Source: Vespula vulgaris (Eukaryota > Arthropoda > Insecta > Hymenoptera > Vespidae). From it: a stretch of 64,000 nt of DNA. The notes below the pieces were generated by a model. It saw only the letters and a program-made list of their open reading frames with translations, ran no database searches and was not told where the DNA came from. This document shows positions 36,918 to 50,199 of the stretch, piece by piece (position 1 is the first letter of the stretch; each line of letters opens with the position of its first letter). The translations under genes were made by a program, and so were the position numbers. Where the stretch lies: the NCBI RefSeq assembly GCF_905475345.1, contig NC_066594.1, positions 6,835,501 to 6,899,500 on the forward strand, in the 5' to 3' direction.

Positions 36918-39890
36918 CTTGAGGAGGTTGTTCTTAATTAGTTACACACGTTCACTAGTTTCTCAAAGCAATAAGTTTCAATGATAATCGAGAGTCCGAA
37001 CACTGTGAAAACAATGTTGTACACATTACGTAAGTTAACTATAAAGAGCTTTGTAGAATGCTCCTATTCGATCATCGTTTAATCGTTGTTTGACCTCGTT
37101 AAAAACCGAACATAACAGGTACGCTGTTGTTGACTGTTCGTTCTTTTGTCGTCCACTCATATACTCTTCTTACTACGTGTTATTATTAACACGTAAAAGA
37201 ATTTAGCATTATAAAGAGGGAGAGTGAGAGAGAGAGAGAGGGAGAGAGGGAGAGATTCAAAAATTGAGATTATCTTTCACAATCTTTGATAATATCGTAT
37301 GTATTCGATAAGGAAGTTAATAAAAAAATTATGTCACCAATGAGAATAGTCTTCGAGTACTTTCAAAGGATCGATAGATCATTACTTGCAAGTTACATTA
37401 TGCAAGGACGTTGAATCGATCGGATGATACGACGATCTTTGAATATTCTTTTTCTCTTTTCTTTTCCTTTTTCTTTTCTTTTTCCATTTGCAATTTTATT
37501 ATTATTTTATTATTATTAAAAATGATATACGTTTGAAAGGATGTCTCTTTGACGTTGGGTTGGTTCAATCATGCGATTAAATGAAATGGGCTCTCTTTTA
37601 CATTTATTTTTACATTTATTTTTTAAGCCATGATAGACGGCTGTTTTTAAGTGATCATTCGACTTTGAATCATTTATATATAGGTATAGATGTATATACA
37701 CATACACACAGACACACACGTGTAAATATACTTCATAGATGTTATTGATAATCACGATTCGAATTGAAGACTTTCACGCATCTAGTGCATGACAAACTAT
37801 TCTTTACCCTCTCCAAAATGATTCAGAATCGATATATATATATACACATACACACACCCACACCTACGAATGCGGTAGTCTTGTTAAAAATAAATCAACG
37901 ACGAAATTTGTATGATCAATCGTTATCTTTGGAAATATCGGAACGTTATCATTGTAATTCATTTCGAATTACTTTAATGGCCACATTTATTTTTAGTTCT
38001 ATTTATTTATCGTCGTAATTCCTTTCAAATAATTTTCTAACGCGTAATATGTAATTAAGTCGCCTCTTTTGGGAAATTTTTTGGGAAATTTTTTTCATTG
38101 ATTCTTGTTAAACTTAAGGATATAGGATATTAAAGTTCTTAGAAAAAATATGCACACGGTCAATTTTGTAATTATTATAAAACACGATGAGAAAAACGTG
38201 CTCGTGTTATTACAGTAGATTGCAAATCCATTCGCAACGTGGGAATACCTAGATAAAGTCTTTCATTCGAATGACACACAAAGTGTGTCTCTATGTATGC
38301 GTGTATGCGTGTTTTTTTTGCATACGAGTAGATATTCTTAAAATTTATTGACGTTTACAAATGCTTTTAAAAATTGTCTCTGTCTTAATTATCTCACGTT
38401 TTTACCGTATTATTCGATACGTCATGAAGGCCAAATAATGACGTACTTGAAAATGATAAACGAAATTTATAGCCAATTGTTAATACATAGAAATGAAAAA
38501 AAGAAGAAAAAAAAAAGTAAAATTTAAATTTCAATTGACGATCACGTTGGATCACGTGATCGCATTATGGATCACATTGATATCACCGATGTATTAAGTT
38601 GACCTAATTTTTCTTTTCTTTCTTCTCTTTTTGTCCGGAGGACAAAAAATATCTCGATTTAATTCCTATAGAAGTTATCTGCCTAATACGCATGTAATCT
38701 AAATTAGAAATGAAAATCTGCAGTCATCGCTTTGGTGTTTCCATTTGGACGAACCAAAGGAAATATACGCGTATGATAAAAATAGCTTACGTTTAGTATG
38801 CAGAAGAAGAAGAAGAAAAAAAAAGAAGAAAAAAGAAGAAGAAGAAGAAGAAGAAGAAGAAAGAGCAATCTCCGTGTCAAAGACTTTTTCTCTAATCATT
38901 TTTACTTGTCTTCCGCTTCCTATTTTATTTCAACCATCTAATCAACAAAGAACAATTTGTTAATCAAACTTCTAGTCATCGTCGTTTGAACAAAATCTTC
39001 AGACTTCCATTAAAACGAGATAAACGAATGAAAATAATTTTGTCCTTTTACATTCTCTAACGAAATACGGAATCTAATTATCAATTTCGATTTGACAGAT
39101 GGAACGTCGATCACAAAAAAAAAGGAATACAAAAATTTTATTCTGAAATCAGGAAATACGTAGATGGATTTATTTGACGAAAAAAAAGAACTCAATTTGT
39201 TTTCGTCTACACAATAAAAAGAAAAAGAAAACAAAATTTATTCCACAACTCGAACTTAATGAATTAATAATTAATTTTGTTATCTTTCCAACGTAACGAA
39301 ACAAAAAAAAAAGTAAAGAAAAGAAAAAGAAATCGAGCAAGATTGAAATAAACAATATAAACGCATTGAAGAGGATTAAATAGAAAAAAAAATAACAGAA
39401 AAAAAAAGAAAAAAAAACCTGAACAAAGAACAGAAGAGTATATCCCTCTCGCTATTACGATTATGCTAACGCAGCGAAAATAAAAAAAAAAAAAATCGTT
39501 AAAGAAACGATGACTTAATCTTTCGGATCTCAAAAGAAAGTATATACATACGTACAATTAAATGAGAAAAAAAAATGAAAAAATGAAAAATGGAAAAAAT
39601 GGAAAAAAAAATGAAGAGAAATTAAAAAAAGAAAAAAGAAATGAAAACGAAAAAGAGAGGAAGAAACAACAAAGAAGGGGGTAGAAAATATAGAAAAAAA
39701 AGAAGAAAAAAAAAGAAAAAAAAGAAGGCAAAAAAAAAAAAAATTGTGCATGTAAACTTCGTTGCTGGAAATCTTGGAGAAGTTTCTTTGTTATATACGC
39801 GTTTGGTTCGATACGGTGCACGAGCGAGAGCGCGCGCGCGCGCGTACACATACACAGATATATATATAAGTACATACACACACACAAATA
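34000..39890. other. Start of gene desert: AT-rich sequence with microsatellites
   Basis: No conserved protein was found in any frame. It contains A/G-rich tracts, (CT)n at 35189-35213, (GA)n at about 36870-36912, GA-rich sequence at 37217-37255, an AAG-type tract at 38801-38861 and CpG/CA repeats around 39820-39895. A higher-complexity patch at about 36650-36720 may be a conserved non-coding element. ORFs rich in F, S, K or R are repeat or homopolymer translations. Confidence 0.5.
38801..38861. repeat. (GAA)n purine triplet tract
   Basis: An interrupted GAA/AAG repeat, readable as poly-Lys/Glu or, on the other strand, as poly-Ser/Phe/Leu. It is not a gene. Confidence 0.85.
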
Positions 39891-39894
39891 CAGG

Positions 39895-40025
39895 TTGCCC
39901 TGGGTAAAGATGGGGGAAGGCGGTCGATACCATGGCACGCTTGAATCACGTGTACATCAGCAGGCATTCGCGTGTTCGCCCGAGCAGATCTTACATTAGA
40001 GCGCACCGTTCTCACCTATTTCGAG
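39895..40025. other. Higher-complexity CpG-containing island
   Basis: A patch of balanced composition between a CA/CG repeat and a GA repeat. It contains CACGTG (E-box) near 39948-39953 and an open minus-strand frame from 40015 without recognisable domain content. It is a candidate regulatory element or non-coding exon. Confidence 0.3.
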
Positions 40026-40057
40026 TATAATGCTTCGTGTGTGTGTGTGTGTTTGTA

Positions 40058-40064
<7 letters not shown>

Positions 40065-40110
<46 letters not shown>
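40065..40110. repeat. (GA)n microsatellite
   Basis: A perfect GA run of about 46 nt preceded by (GT)n. Confidence 0.95.
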
Positions 40111-40114
<4 letters not shown>

Positions 40115-41671
40115 AACCCTTTTATAAAATTCGATTTTATATCTCATATTATATATAAACATACTATTTCATTTTATTCCTATTTATTTCTCTTACTGTA
40201 CGCACGATACGAAACAATTTTTCAAGCGACGAGAGACAGGAAACGAAAGAAATTTTTTTTGTGTAGCTCATAAAAGTTCCGTTACGTGATATCTACGGGG
40301 AATTAAGAATTCGTCCGAGAAATTCGACGCCCACAAAATGTCATTATTCTTTTTTATTTTTTTTTTGTTCTTTTTTTCGTCTCCCTTTTCATTTTTTTTT
40401 GTAGCTCACAAAAACGTTCCACGATTGTACGCGAGAGACGTACGATATAAATTTTGAGATTTAAAAAAATGACTTTCTTCTCTTTTTTTCTTTGTAGTTT
40501 ATCCAATGTCCTACGTGAGATTAGAAGTTTCTTAGAGAAACTATAGACACATACAAAAAATGATGCATTTTTATTTTCAGCTTCCTTTTTTTCCCTATGA
40601 GTTCATAGAAGTCCTTCTTATGTGATATCATTTATCTAAACAACTTAATGATACAATAAATACATCCAAGAAACGTTGATAAAAATTCATGAATTATCTT
40701 TGTCTATCGATGTACTTATAAACAATAATCACTACTTCTTTCTTTCATATCCTTTGTTCTGATTGACCAAGCAAATTCAGCAACATCTTATATACTGTGT
40801 TTCGTTTTAGCTACTCCTGGAACAGCTGTTCGCAGAACGGAGAAATTTTTACTCTACTCCACACACACGTGTGTGCGTATATATATATATATACATACAT
40901 ATAATTTTATATATTCACCCATGCAAAATCTTTTGAATATTCTTTTTTTTCTTTTTATCAAATTTCTCAAATAACGAACCTCTCCAAATAATAATTCATA
41001 ATAATTATAATATTATCCATTTTGTAATTATTATTAATTCATTATAACTTTGCGACAAACAACTAATTAATATATTATTTAATTACAACGTTAGTAATTT
41101 CTATTCCTGATAATTAAATTCTTTCTATTTCCATATTGTTTTGCAATTTTCTTGGGACATAAAAAAAAAAAAGAAAAAAAAATCAGAAAAGAAAATACAT
41201 AAATTTATTAACAGATCCTTAAATACATAATTAAAAACTTAAATAAACTTTTCTAGCAAATATTAAAATTATGCCTTTCTGTTCGAAGAAGAGAATGCTT
41301 GTAATATCAAATATCATCGTTATTCGCTGTAGCAGTCAATAAAATTGTAGTAGCCACAAGGGAATATATTTTTTTCCAAGAATTTTTAAATTCTTCATTT
41401 GAAACGAAACAAAAATTATATCGGGTATATTTTAATGAACTACGAATATTACTATAATAAACAGAGAGTGAATTCGAAATAATTTTTGTAAAAAGCGAAT
41501 ACGGTTTATAATCATTTTTTTTTATATACATATAAAATTTCTGACACATTAATCAATAATTATAATTATTATTGCAATGGTCAGGTGAAAATATTTTCTT
41601 CGGATAATTTCGAAATTGCATACTCAAAATAAAATTTGTTAAACAAAAATTTTGTCGACAGATATGTATCT

Positions 41672-41731
41672 ACAGGATGAGCTAAAAGTTTTTAATGATA
41701 TTTCAAAATCAATCACTCTTTTTCGCAACTT
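41672..41731. mobile_element. Degenerate dispersed repeat, copy A
   Basis: Begins ACAGGATGAGCTAAAAGTTT and continues with ATGATATTTCAAAATCAATC and CACTCTTTTTCGCAACTT. It aligns over about 60 nt with copies B and C with many substitutions. The ACAGG(G)TG..AAAAGTT start resembles ends of insect mariner-like DNA transposons. No transposase was seen. Confidence 0.45.
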
Positions 41732-42003
41732 CGTATTAATTTTTTTCTTTTTTTGCCCTTTTTTGCCTAAAGAAAGGCCCTACATTTAGAAACTTTGGGT
41801 CTCAACATCGTACAATAAACATGGATAAATTTTTAATAATTTTTTCGTAAAAAAAACAAAAAAAAAATAAAAGAAGAAGAGAAAAAATGAACCCAATTAT
41901 TATTTCTTAAAATCTGATTGGTATTAATTTATAATAATCTAATATTATTAGCAAAGATAGAGAAACTAGTTTTATGATGGACATATATATATATATATCT
42001 ATG

Positions 42004-42040
<37 letters not shown>

Positions 42041-42351
42041 CGTAGAATATATAAGTTATGCTTATCAATTATAAATTACATATCGTTATCTCTATGAGAA
42101 TTTCTAGTAAGACCGAGTTAATAAGTAGGTACTCCTCTTACTGATATGAGAATATTAAAGTCCTGTTATATTAATCGTTTTCATACTTGAGAGAAAAGAT
42201 CTGATAGATAAATAGCTCAAATCCAAACAAAACATTTTATGTAATTTGAAAACAAACGATAACGATCGTTCTGTCTTGTAATATAATATAAATAATTTAA
42301 TCTTTTTATAAATCTTTTTAAAATAGTTTTTATAAATATATATATTTTTAT

Positions 42352-42353
<2 letters not shown>

Positions 42354-42416
<63 letters not shown>
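42354..42416. repeat. (CA)n microsatellite, 63 nt
   Basis: An uninterrupted CA array, the longest perfect dinucleotide run in the window. It gives the poly-Cys/Val frames seen on the minus strand. Confidence 0.97.
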
Positions 42417-42421
<5 letters not shown>

Positions 42422-42724
42422 TTTTTTAAACAAACTAGAACAATTCAATAAAAGTGATTGAATTAGTCGAGTGTATCCATTGAATATTTTGAAGTTAATT
42501 TTTGCGCTGGATAAAAAGAAGATGAAAGAAATAAATCTTTGAATGGAAATGAAATTCATTCGAAACGAATCGAGGTATCGAATGAAACGAGTTATGAAGT
42601 GGTTATAGATAATCATTAGCAACGGGTACGTTTTTATGAATAAATGGATACAATAGGAGCAAATAAAAAAATCCTGACACTTTGGTTGATGATCACAGAG
42701 AGAAGACTATGTACATAATACATA

Positions 42725-42786
42725 TACAGAGTGGATTAAAAGCTTTTAGATGATTTGTAAAAATAAATCACTCCTTTTCGAAAAGT
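42725..42786. mobile_element. Degenerate dispersed repeat, copy B
   Basis: Begins ACAGAGTGGATTAAAAGCTT, then ATGATTTGTAAAAATAAATC and CACTCCTTTTCG. It matches copy A position by position over most of 60 nt. Confidence 0.45.
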
Positions 42787-43391
42787 TAAAAAAAAAGAAC
42801 AAGTAATAATTATTAGCTCAAATAGCCTGTAAAAATATACTTTTTATTGTTCGAATATAATAATAAGAAAAACGTTGGAATGAAAAATAATCAATAGTAT
42901 TTTATTATTATCGGCGTTATCTTTTATACGATATATCGTTAACGTATGATTATTAATAATACGTTCTCCCAATTTACTTTTCATCTTTACATTCTTTTCT
43001 TTCTTCGTCTTTTTTTTTTTTTTTTTTTTAGACTGAAGATAAATAATTATTCAGATGCAAATAAAAAATATATGTTTGTGTTTACTTTTTCTTTTCTTTT
43101 TTGGCTCTGTAATGTCAATTTCGTAAAGACGAAATAATTTGATATATAAAAGTCATCGAAGAATTTTTGGGTTCATATAGAAAATTACAATTCATCCTAT
43201 ATATAATATATATATATACACATATATAAAAAGTAATATGAATTGAGTCACGTTAGGGACAACTCCTCTGGTGTCGTCCTCAAAAGGTGACATTCGTTTT
43301 TCACGATGCCAGCTCGTGGACTGTTTCACAATTGCACGTGGTTACATGGAGTATCTTTTATTTATACATGTATATATGTACGCGTGTCATC

Positions 43392-43429
<38 letters not shown>

Positions 43430-43554
43430 CACGTGTACACGTGATTATATGCGTTTACGCACAAACATATGTATAAGAAGCTTTGTGTCCAAGGAGAAGA
43501 CCATCGTTTTATTTCGCAGCACGTGTGTGTGTGTGTGGTGTTGAATTATATATA

Positions 43555-43562
<8 letters not shown>

Positions 43563-43602
<40 letters not shown>
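43563..43602. repeat. (TA)n microsatellite
   Basis: A TA run of about 40 nt within a larger TA/TG/CA block (43360-43610). Confidence 0.95.
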
Positions 43603-43605
<3 letters not shown>

Positions 43606-44518
43606 GTACATGCCGTAGCATAACTACCGGACTAACTCAACAAGCTCCAGACTGTTAACGGACCTGAGCACGAAAACAACGTGACTTTCTTTTTTATTTT
43701 TCCTTTTTTTCCTTTTAGTTTGTTTACTCACGTTTTTTTTCTGTTTTTTTTTCTTCTTTATTTTATTTGCGCGTTAATGTATAGCCGAGAACGAGTTCCT
43801 TGTTGATATGAAAAAATAAATATTCCATGTGAAGGTGATCAGTATCTATTGTATACGCATTAAGATAACAATAATAATAACAATAACAATAATAATAACA
43901 ATAACAATTAAATCAAATGATAATGATAATACGTGTTCATCATAGTTATGAAAGATCGTCGTCAAATATTTTATAACAAGTAATGAAAAAAGAAATACGA
44001 TGTTAAAAAAAAAACAAACAAACAAACAAACAAAGAAAAAATATCATGGAGGATTACCTTGACACAAGAATAATATAAGGTAACGCATTATGTTTATCTG
44101 TTTATCTATTGATCTAAACAATGTTTACAATGTTTATGATTTATCGTATAAACGATAACAAGCAGCGATCGATAATAACACGTTATCGAACATTTTTCAT
44201 TCAAATTAATCGTAAAATTAAATTCAGCGAAAATATTGAATATATATATTATAATTATTAATAATTAATTCTTTCATTTATCTTTTATCTATATATTAAT
44301 TTCTTCCTATGGTTTCTCTTTATTTTTTTCGATGGAAGATAAATAATTATTCACGTATGAGTAAAAAAAAACGTACGTCCATGCTTTATTTTATTTCTTT
44401 TTTTTTTTCGATAATATCGTACAGACGAATTTGATTTGCCAAAAATAACTATGATATTCTTTCATTCGAAAAGTTTTTATCAAAGATAAGAATGTTTTCA
44501 TTTAATATTATCACACTA

Positions 44519-44549
<31 letters not shown>

Positions 44550-44689
44550 TTAACAAATTCTGATATCCATTTATTTATGTACCTACACAGTTATGTACTT
44601 TACTAGTAATTATTTGTGCATGTACATGTTTCATAATAAACATAATACATATTTTCGAAATTTCTATTGAAATTTTCGAGTAGATACGT

Positions 44690-44815
44690 CTACGAGAGTG
44701 CCGTTGTCATCGGTTGAATGACAAGTTCGAAGCGATCAGCTGATCGCTCGGTCACGTTAAAAGGGAAAGGCACGTGAAACGTGTTTGTTCTCTGACTTTG
44801 ATTCTGCCTGACTCA
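44690..44815. promoter_or_regulatory. Candidate regulatory island with 18-nt perfect palindrome
   Basis: Non-repetitive, GC-richer sequence in the desert. AGCGATCAGCTGATCGCT at 44731-44748 is a perfect palindrome centred on the E-box CAGCTG, and a second E-box CACGTG lies at 44771-44776. Clustered E-boxes fit an enhancer or insulator; function is inference. Confidence 0.4.
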
Positions 44816-45850
44816 TAATTTCATTCTATAGGGTGGACGGAAAGTTCTCGGACTTGTTGTTTCAATTCGAGTTTTAATCCGACAAGAAAATAATCTAGTC
44901 TAAACGGTCTCGGAAAAGTAGTAATTAATTTTTATTATTATTTACAAAAAAAAGCAACTTCTTGCCTCACCCTTTGCTATTCTATTTATTCATGATTTAT
45001 ATATAATATAATGTGAACAATTTTATGAATATATATTTTTTCTTTTTCGAATTTGACGTTTGAAAAAAATTCATTTTTTAATTCGCCAATTAAAAGTAAT
45101 TCGTCTGATTACCAATTGTAAATTTTTCCTTTGGAATTAAAACTTGCGACAGATATTGCATAATATTCTATAAAAAGACATAATTTGATAAACAATATTG
45201 TTATTACGATAAGAAAAAAAAACCGGTGTTACGATATGAAAGTCACCTGATTTATTATTAACATATAATTATAATTATTTTTAATCTGTTTTAATTCGCT
45301 CGAGTACGTGACGTTCTTATCTCGTCTTACGTATAAATGATGATCGATCACGAAGGCAAACAATGAGAAATATATTATTATATAAATTGTCATTTGACGC
45401 CCGTCTAGAAATTGTAGTTTCATGCGAATTAAACGACAATTATTTTAAACGTGAAAAACTGAGTTTTGATAAACTGCATTTTGAATTCGTGTAAATAATC
45501 AAAATTATTCGTAGAAGAAGAAGATGGAAAGATTTGACGAATAAATGTTTAAAAGTCGAGATTTTCTATAATTTAACGAAATTAAATTTATGTCCGTATG
45601 TATCTATATATGTATGTATCTGTGTATCTAATGTATTTTGTAATAAGCGAATCTTGTAATAAGAAGATAATAAGCGAAGAAAATATTGTACGTTGTGCGT
45701 AGATACTTACACGAGTAGATGTAAAAATATTTACAGAATTGTGCGACGTACAATTAGTTCGATCACGACCATTTGCACGACAATTCTAAATTAATTTTTT
45801 ATTTCTCTGTTAAACGAACGTGAAAGATAAACACACGTGTTCCTATTACA

Positions 45851-45897
45851 CAATAATAATGATGATAATAATAATAATAGTGATAATGATAATGATG

Positions 45898-45952
<55 letters not shown>

Positions 45953-45965
45953 CAACAACAACAAT
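45851..45965. repeat. (AAT)n triplet array
   Basis: About 115 nt of AAT/GAT/AAC triplets, purest at 45895-45948. Confidence 0.95.
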
Positions 45966-47722
45966 AAAACTATGTATTTCTAAGAGAAATATTTTCAAAT
46001 AAATAAACAAAAGCGACAAAATTCAATCTACTGTAAATTAAAAAATTAATGAATTTAAAGTTATAACAAACCTACAAGAAAATTTTTCTTCTTTTCTTTT
46101 TTCTCCTTTAAATGCGTCGTGTAAATTCAACCGCACGAACAAACACATATACAAACGAACGAACACACGGATATATGGATACTCGTATAATAAATGTTTC
46201 ATAAATGTAAACGAATATACCGCAGTTTTACCGCATTGCAACAAAATCTTGAAGCAGTTCGCGAAGTATCATACGTGACCACAGTGCTCGCTTTACACTA
46301 GTGTAATGACCTTTGATACTACACAGAGAGAGAAAGAGAAAGAGAGAAAGAGAGAGAGAGATAGAGACAAAGAGAGAGATAGTCATTCAAGCTCGTGCTA
46401 TAAATGGTGGAACTTCAAAATACATATTTTACATATACGTTCTCGATGATACAAGTATAATGCTTTTAAAGAATGATATCATTATATTTCTCAATGTTAT
46501 ATCTTCTTCTCTTCGATCACTGATAACCTTTAACCTCTAATACCAAGTAAATCCTAACGAGGATAACGCAATACGTGTATTTAAAAAAAATAGCCGAGAT
46601 ATACATAATTATTTCATTTAACTCGTATGTTGTCAAACTTTTTTAATAATCCTCGAGTCTTACTTTTATCTATTTTTAACACTCGATAATAATATCACGT
46701 ACGAACGATACGGTTACGAGAATGAAACAATAAAAGTTAGTTGTATATTTATCATTTCTATTTTTTTCTTTTCTTTTCTTTATTTGCAATACCGATTATA
46801 AGAATTATTAATTGCAGATGTGATAATCTTAATATGAATTTATCGCAGAAATATAAATGATCTATTAAGAATGAATCATTGGGTAAAATCGTTTGTTTAT
46901 CTCTTTTTTATACATCATAAAAATATTACTATTTTTCTTATCTCTCTCTTTTTCTCTTTTATATGTTTATATAAAACTAATTTGTAAAGTTATCATCGTT
47001 TGAAACGATACAAAAATTATAGTATTACGATATAATAAATTAATTGATTTAATAACAATGATAAAAAGATTAATTAGCAATTGCTCTAATAAATATACTT
47101 GGAGAAATTATAGATTGGTATACGATGCAAGTCCGCATCGAATTTCTCTAATAATTATTAACGATCATTTATCAACAATCTCAAACAATTATCAACGGGA
47201 TCAAAAGATCTCTCGTTGCTCGTTGCTTTTATTATTATACTTACTTATTCCGACCCCCTACATCGCGATTCACTCATGACGTTCACGTTATATTCAATGA
47301 ACAATGTCAATTACTGAGATTAGCTGAGATTTGAATTAGGTTGGATCTCCAACAGGCGTAGATTGTTGACGAACCGATCACGTTGCCTGAACACGTCATA
47401 GAGTTGCATCGTACGATCAATAATTGAACTTTATAGAAATATCAATTAACAATTTAGTATGACGTTAATTATTACTTCGTGAAATATCTTACAAATTAAC
47501 GTCATTCGATTTTTTTTCTTTCCTGCATTTTTTTCTTCTTTCACAAAATATCTCGCGTAGAAATTATTTTTTACGTTCGGTTAAATTCTTCGAGTATTTT
47601 CGAGCTTACACGATTTTTTCCTCTAATAAAAAAAAAAAATATATATATATATATACATAGATACATACATACATACATATACAAAGAAATAAAGAGAAAA
47701 TAAAAAAGAAATATAAATAGAC

Positions 47723-47786
47723 ATATAGGAAGGATAACAAATTTGTCGATGATTTAAAAAATCGATCACACTCTTCCGCGACTTCC
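47723..47786. mobile_element. Degenerate dispersed repeat, copy C
   Basis: Reads ATAGGAAGGATAACAAATTT, then GATGATTTAAAAAATCGATC and ACACTCTTCCGCGACTT. It shares order and spacing with copies A and B, including the CACTC..CGC.ACTT end block. Confidence 0.4.
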
Positions 47787-48136
47787 CACTTTTCAGACTC
47801 GCAAATAGGCTTGCAGTTTTACAAAGCTAAGTTTGTAGTTTTACGATCTGCAAAAAAAAAGAAGAAAAAAAAAAGAAACGAGAAAAATTTGCCTGAAAAA
47901 AGAACGATCGACTTTTTAAAATGAGTTGGAAACATTTGACTTTGGACTAGTTGGTATGTCGAAGAGACCCGGATATATTTCAAAAACAAATTTTCTGAAA
48001 AGAATGTTCATCCGTAAAGAACGTTCGTTTCTATTTCTAGAGTTGACACGTTGAATATGCTTCGGAAACAACGAATAGTGCTGTCAACGTTACGTTTTGA
48101 AGAAAAAGAGAGAGAGATGGAGAGAGATGGAGATAC

Positions 48137-48185
<49 letters not shown>

Positions 48186-48473
48186 GAAAGAGAGAGGGAC
48201 AAGGGAGTATGCTGATGATATTCCAAGGACGTTTCTACTTGTCCCCGGAGGTCTGCTTCTACTCGATCGAAGCCAATTTCGTGTGAGTTGCGTCATCGAG
48301 ATCGAGTTCTTCCAGGTCACCGGAACAATGGCCTTTCATATCAAAGCGGGCGAGAATAAATGTGTAGATGTGCATGTATATGTATCTATATGCATCAGTA
48401 TCCAATTCATTGTTTACGTTGGATACTTATTAAAAGATTGAGATTTCATTGATTAGAACCTAAGAAAACGCTG

Positions 48474-48521
<48 letters not shown>

Positions 48522-48767
48522 ATTTAATTTAATTATATTTGTAATTTGTATAAATCAAATAATTTGAATAATTAATATTTTCTTTTTTTTGTTTTGAACT
48601 AACTGATTAAATTTCCATGTAAATGATTTAAGTAGTATCTGCGTTAAAGGAGACGAAAGAAACAAACGAAAAAAAAGATGAAAATTTATATAATTTAAAT
48701 AAAAGTTTGAAAATAAGTAGAAAATTTTTTCTGTCAAAAATTCATATTTTCTAGGAAGATAAAAATA

Positions 48768-48771
<4 letters not shown>

Positions 48772-48828
<57 letters not shown>

Positions 48829-48830
48829 GA
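48772..48830. repeat. (GA)n microsatellite
   Basis: A GA array of about 59 nt with one C interruption near 48821. Confidence 0.95.
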
Positions 48831-49705
48831 AAAAAAGAAGGAAACAAAGAAAAATAAAGTTATTAATCATTTTCGATCGATATCAAAAAAAGCGAATTGG
48901 ATGCATGAGAGAACTGTTTTCGATCGGTTGGTATCTGGCAGGTCTGTATCATGTTGTTAATGCGAGTTCTCATCGATCGAGAATTATATTTTCGCTCCTT
49001 GTTTTTCTATTGAAAAGGTGGATTTACGAGCAGCAATGGCGGCTCGTTCACATTAAAAATACAAAAATAAAGAAATAGTAATAATGATAAATAAAAAAAA
49101 GAATTTGACTGTTAAAAAATATAATGCACGTAGTATAACAAAAGTATTTTTTTTTTTTTTCTATCGTAAACGATTAAAACGAATGAAAAGAGATAGGATA
49201 ATGGTTAGGTCATTCTACTGCTCATTTCTTTTAATACTTCTATTTGATATTATAGATAGCAAAAACATTTTACGCATTAATATCGTGAAAATGAAGTATC
49301 TTTCGCGTTACCGGTATAACGTCCTCGAGAAATCGAATTTTGCCGATAACAGATAGATATGGGATATTTTTATCGAAAGAGGGTGTGTGTGTAGTGTGTG
49401 TATATATATATATATGTACATATATATGTATGTATGTATTTATGTATATTTAGACAAAGATGGATCTCGGTACGAAGAGTCATTGAATAATAGCTTCACA
49501 AGCAAATGCACATTCTACCATACTCGTTTGTTTAAATATTTACGATAATGAAGGCTAGATGGTCGATCGTCTATGCTATAAGTTCAGAAACGTTCACTTT
49601 AAATAATACATTTCTTCGGGTAGACAGCATCGATTCTAACTCTATATATATATGTCAATTACAGGTTGGGAAAAAATTTTTTACTCTTACAGCGTTTTAC
49701 TGAAT

Positions 49706-49710
<5 letters not shown>

Positions 49711-49752
<42 letters not shown>
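49711..49752. repeat. (TA)n microsatellite
   Basis: A TA array of about 42 nt. It seems to sit inside a further degenerate dispersed-repeat copy whose halves lie at about 49661-49685 and 49755-49800. Confidence 0.9.
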
Positions 49753-49756
<4 letters not shown>

Positions 49757-50049
49757 AGTTTCAAAAAATCGATAGTTACTCCAATCGACTACTTACAATC
49801 ATCTGGGAAACTTTAACAAAAAAGATTCTCCCATCCACTGCCTTACTTCACCCTCGCCATCGTCTCACCCCGTATAAAATATATAATATATAGAAACATA
49901 ATACAAGTATTTGTCGAAGTGTACGACGAACAAATAATACGATGATCGAGCCCTTACCTTTTTCGTATCACTTGAACGATCCTTACGAAGAAGACGAAGC
50001 TTCGTTGTTGATCGTGACGTTATATTTAAATAAATTCAGAGACGAAAAA

Positions 50050-50093
<44 letters not shown>

Positions 50094-50199
50094 GAGAGAG
50101 AGAGAAAGAGAAAGATAAATAGACAAAGAATACGAATGAAAAGTAATGAAAACGAATCACAACAAAATGAATCGTTTCACGATTGTATCGTTCGAATTT

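Larger units (their letters stand above)
40111..44689. other. Gene desert, AT-rich with dispersed repeat copies
   Basis: No gene was recognised. It holds two clear copies of a dispersed repeat (41672-41731 and 42725-42786), a 63-nt CA array and several TA arrays. A small non-repetitive patch at about 43235-43345 has mixed composition. Confidence 0.5.
44816..50169. other. Gene desert, AT-rich with microsatellites
   Basis: No protein-like ORF. It includes AAT triplets (45851-45965), GA runs (48138-48181, 48772-48830 and 50053-50103), TA runs (48477-48512 and 49711-49752), copy C of the dispersed repeat (47723-47786), and an island of balanced composition at about 48185-48365. Confidence 0.5.

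Noticed and set aside
36841..37255. Spaced GA repeats considered as a CRISPR-like or satellite array
   Set aside because: Units are plain dinucleotides without spacers; ordinary microsatellites of an animal genome.
39558..39938. Phe/Ser-rich minus-strand ORFs
   Set aside because: Translations of A/G-rich low-complexity sequence.
48945..49000. Possible microRNA-like hairpin (ATGAGAGAACT ... AGTTCTCAT)
   Set aside because: The stem is only about nine pairs with a bulge and a loop of about 45 nt; it matches no microRNA I know.
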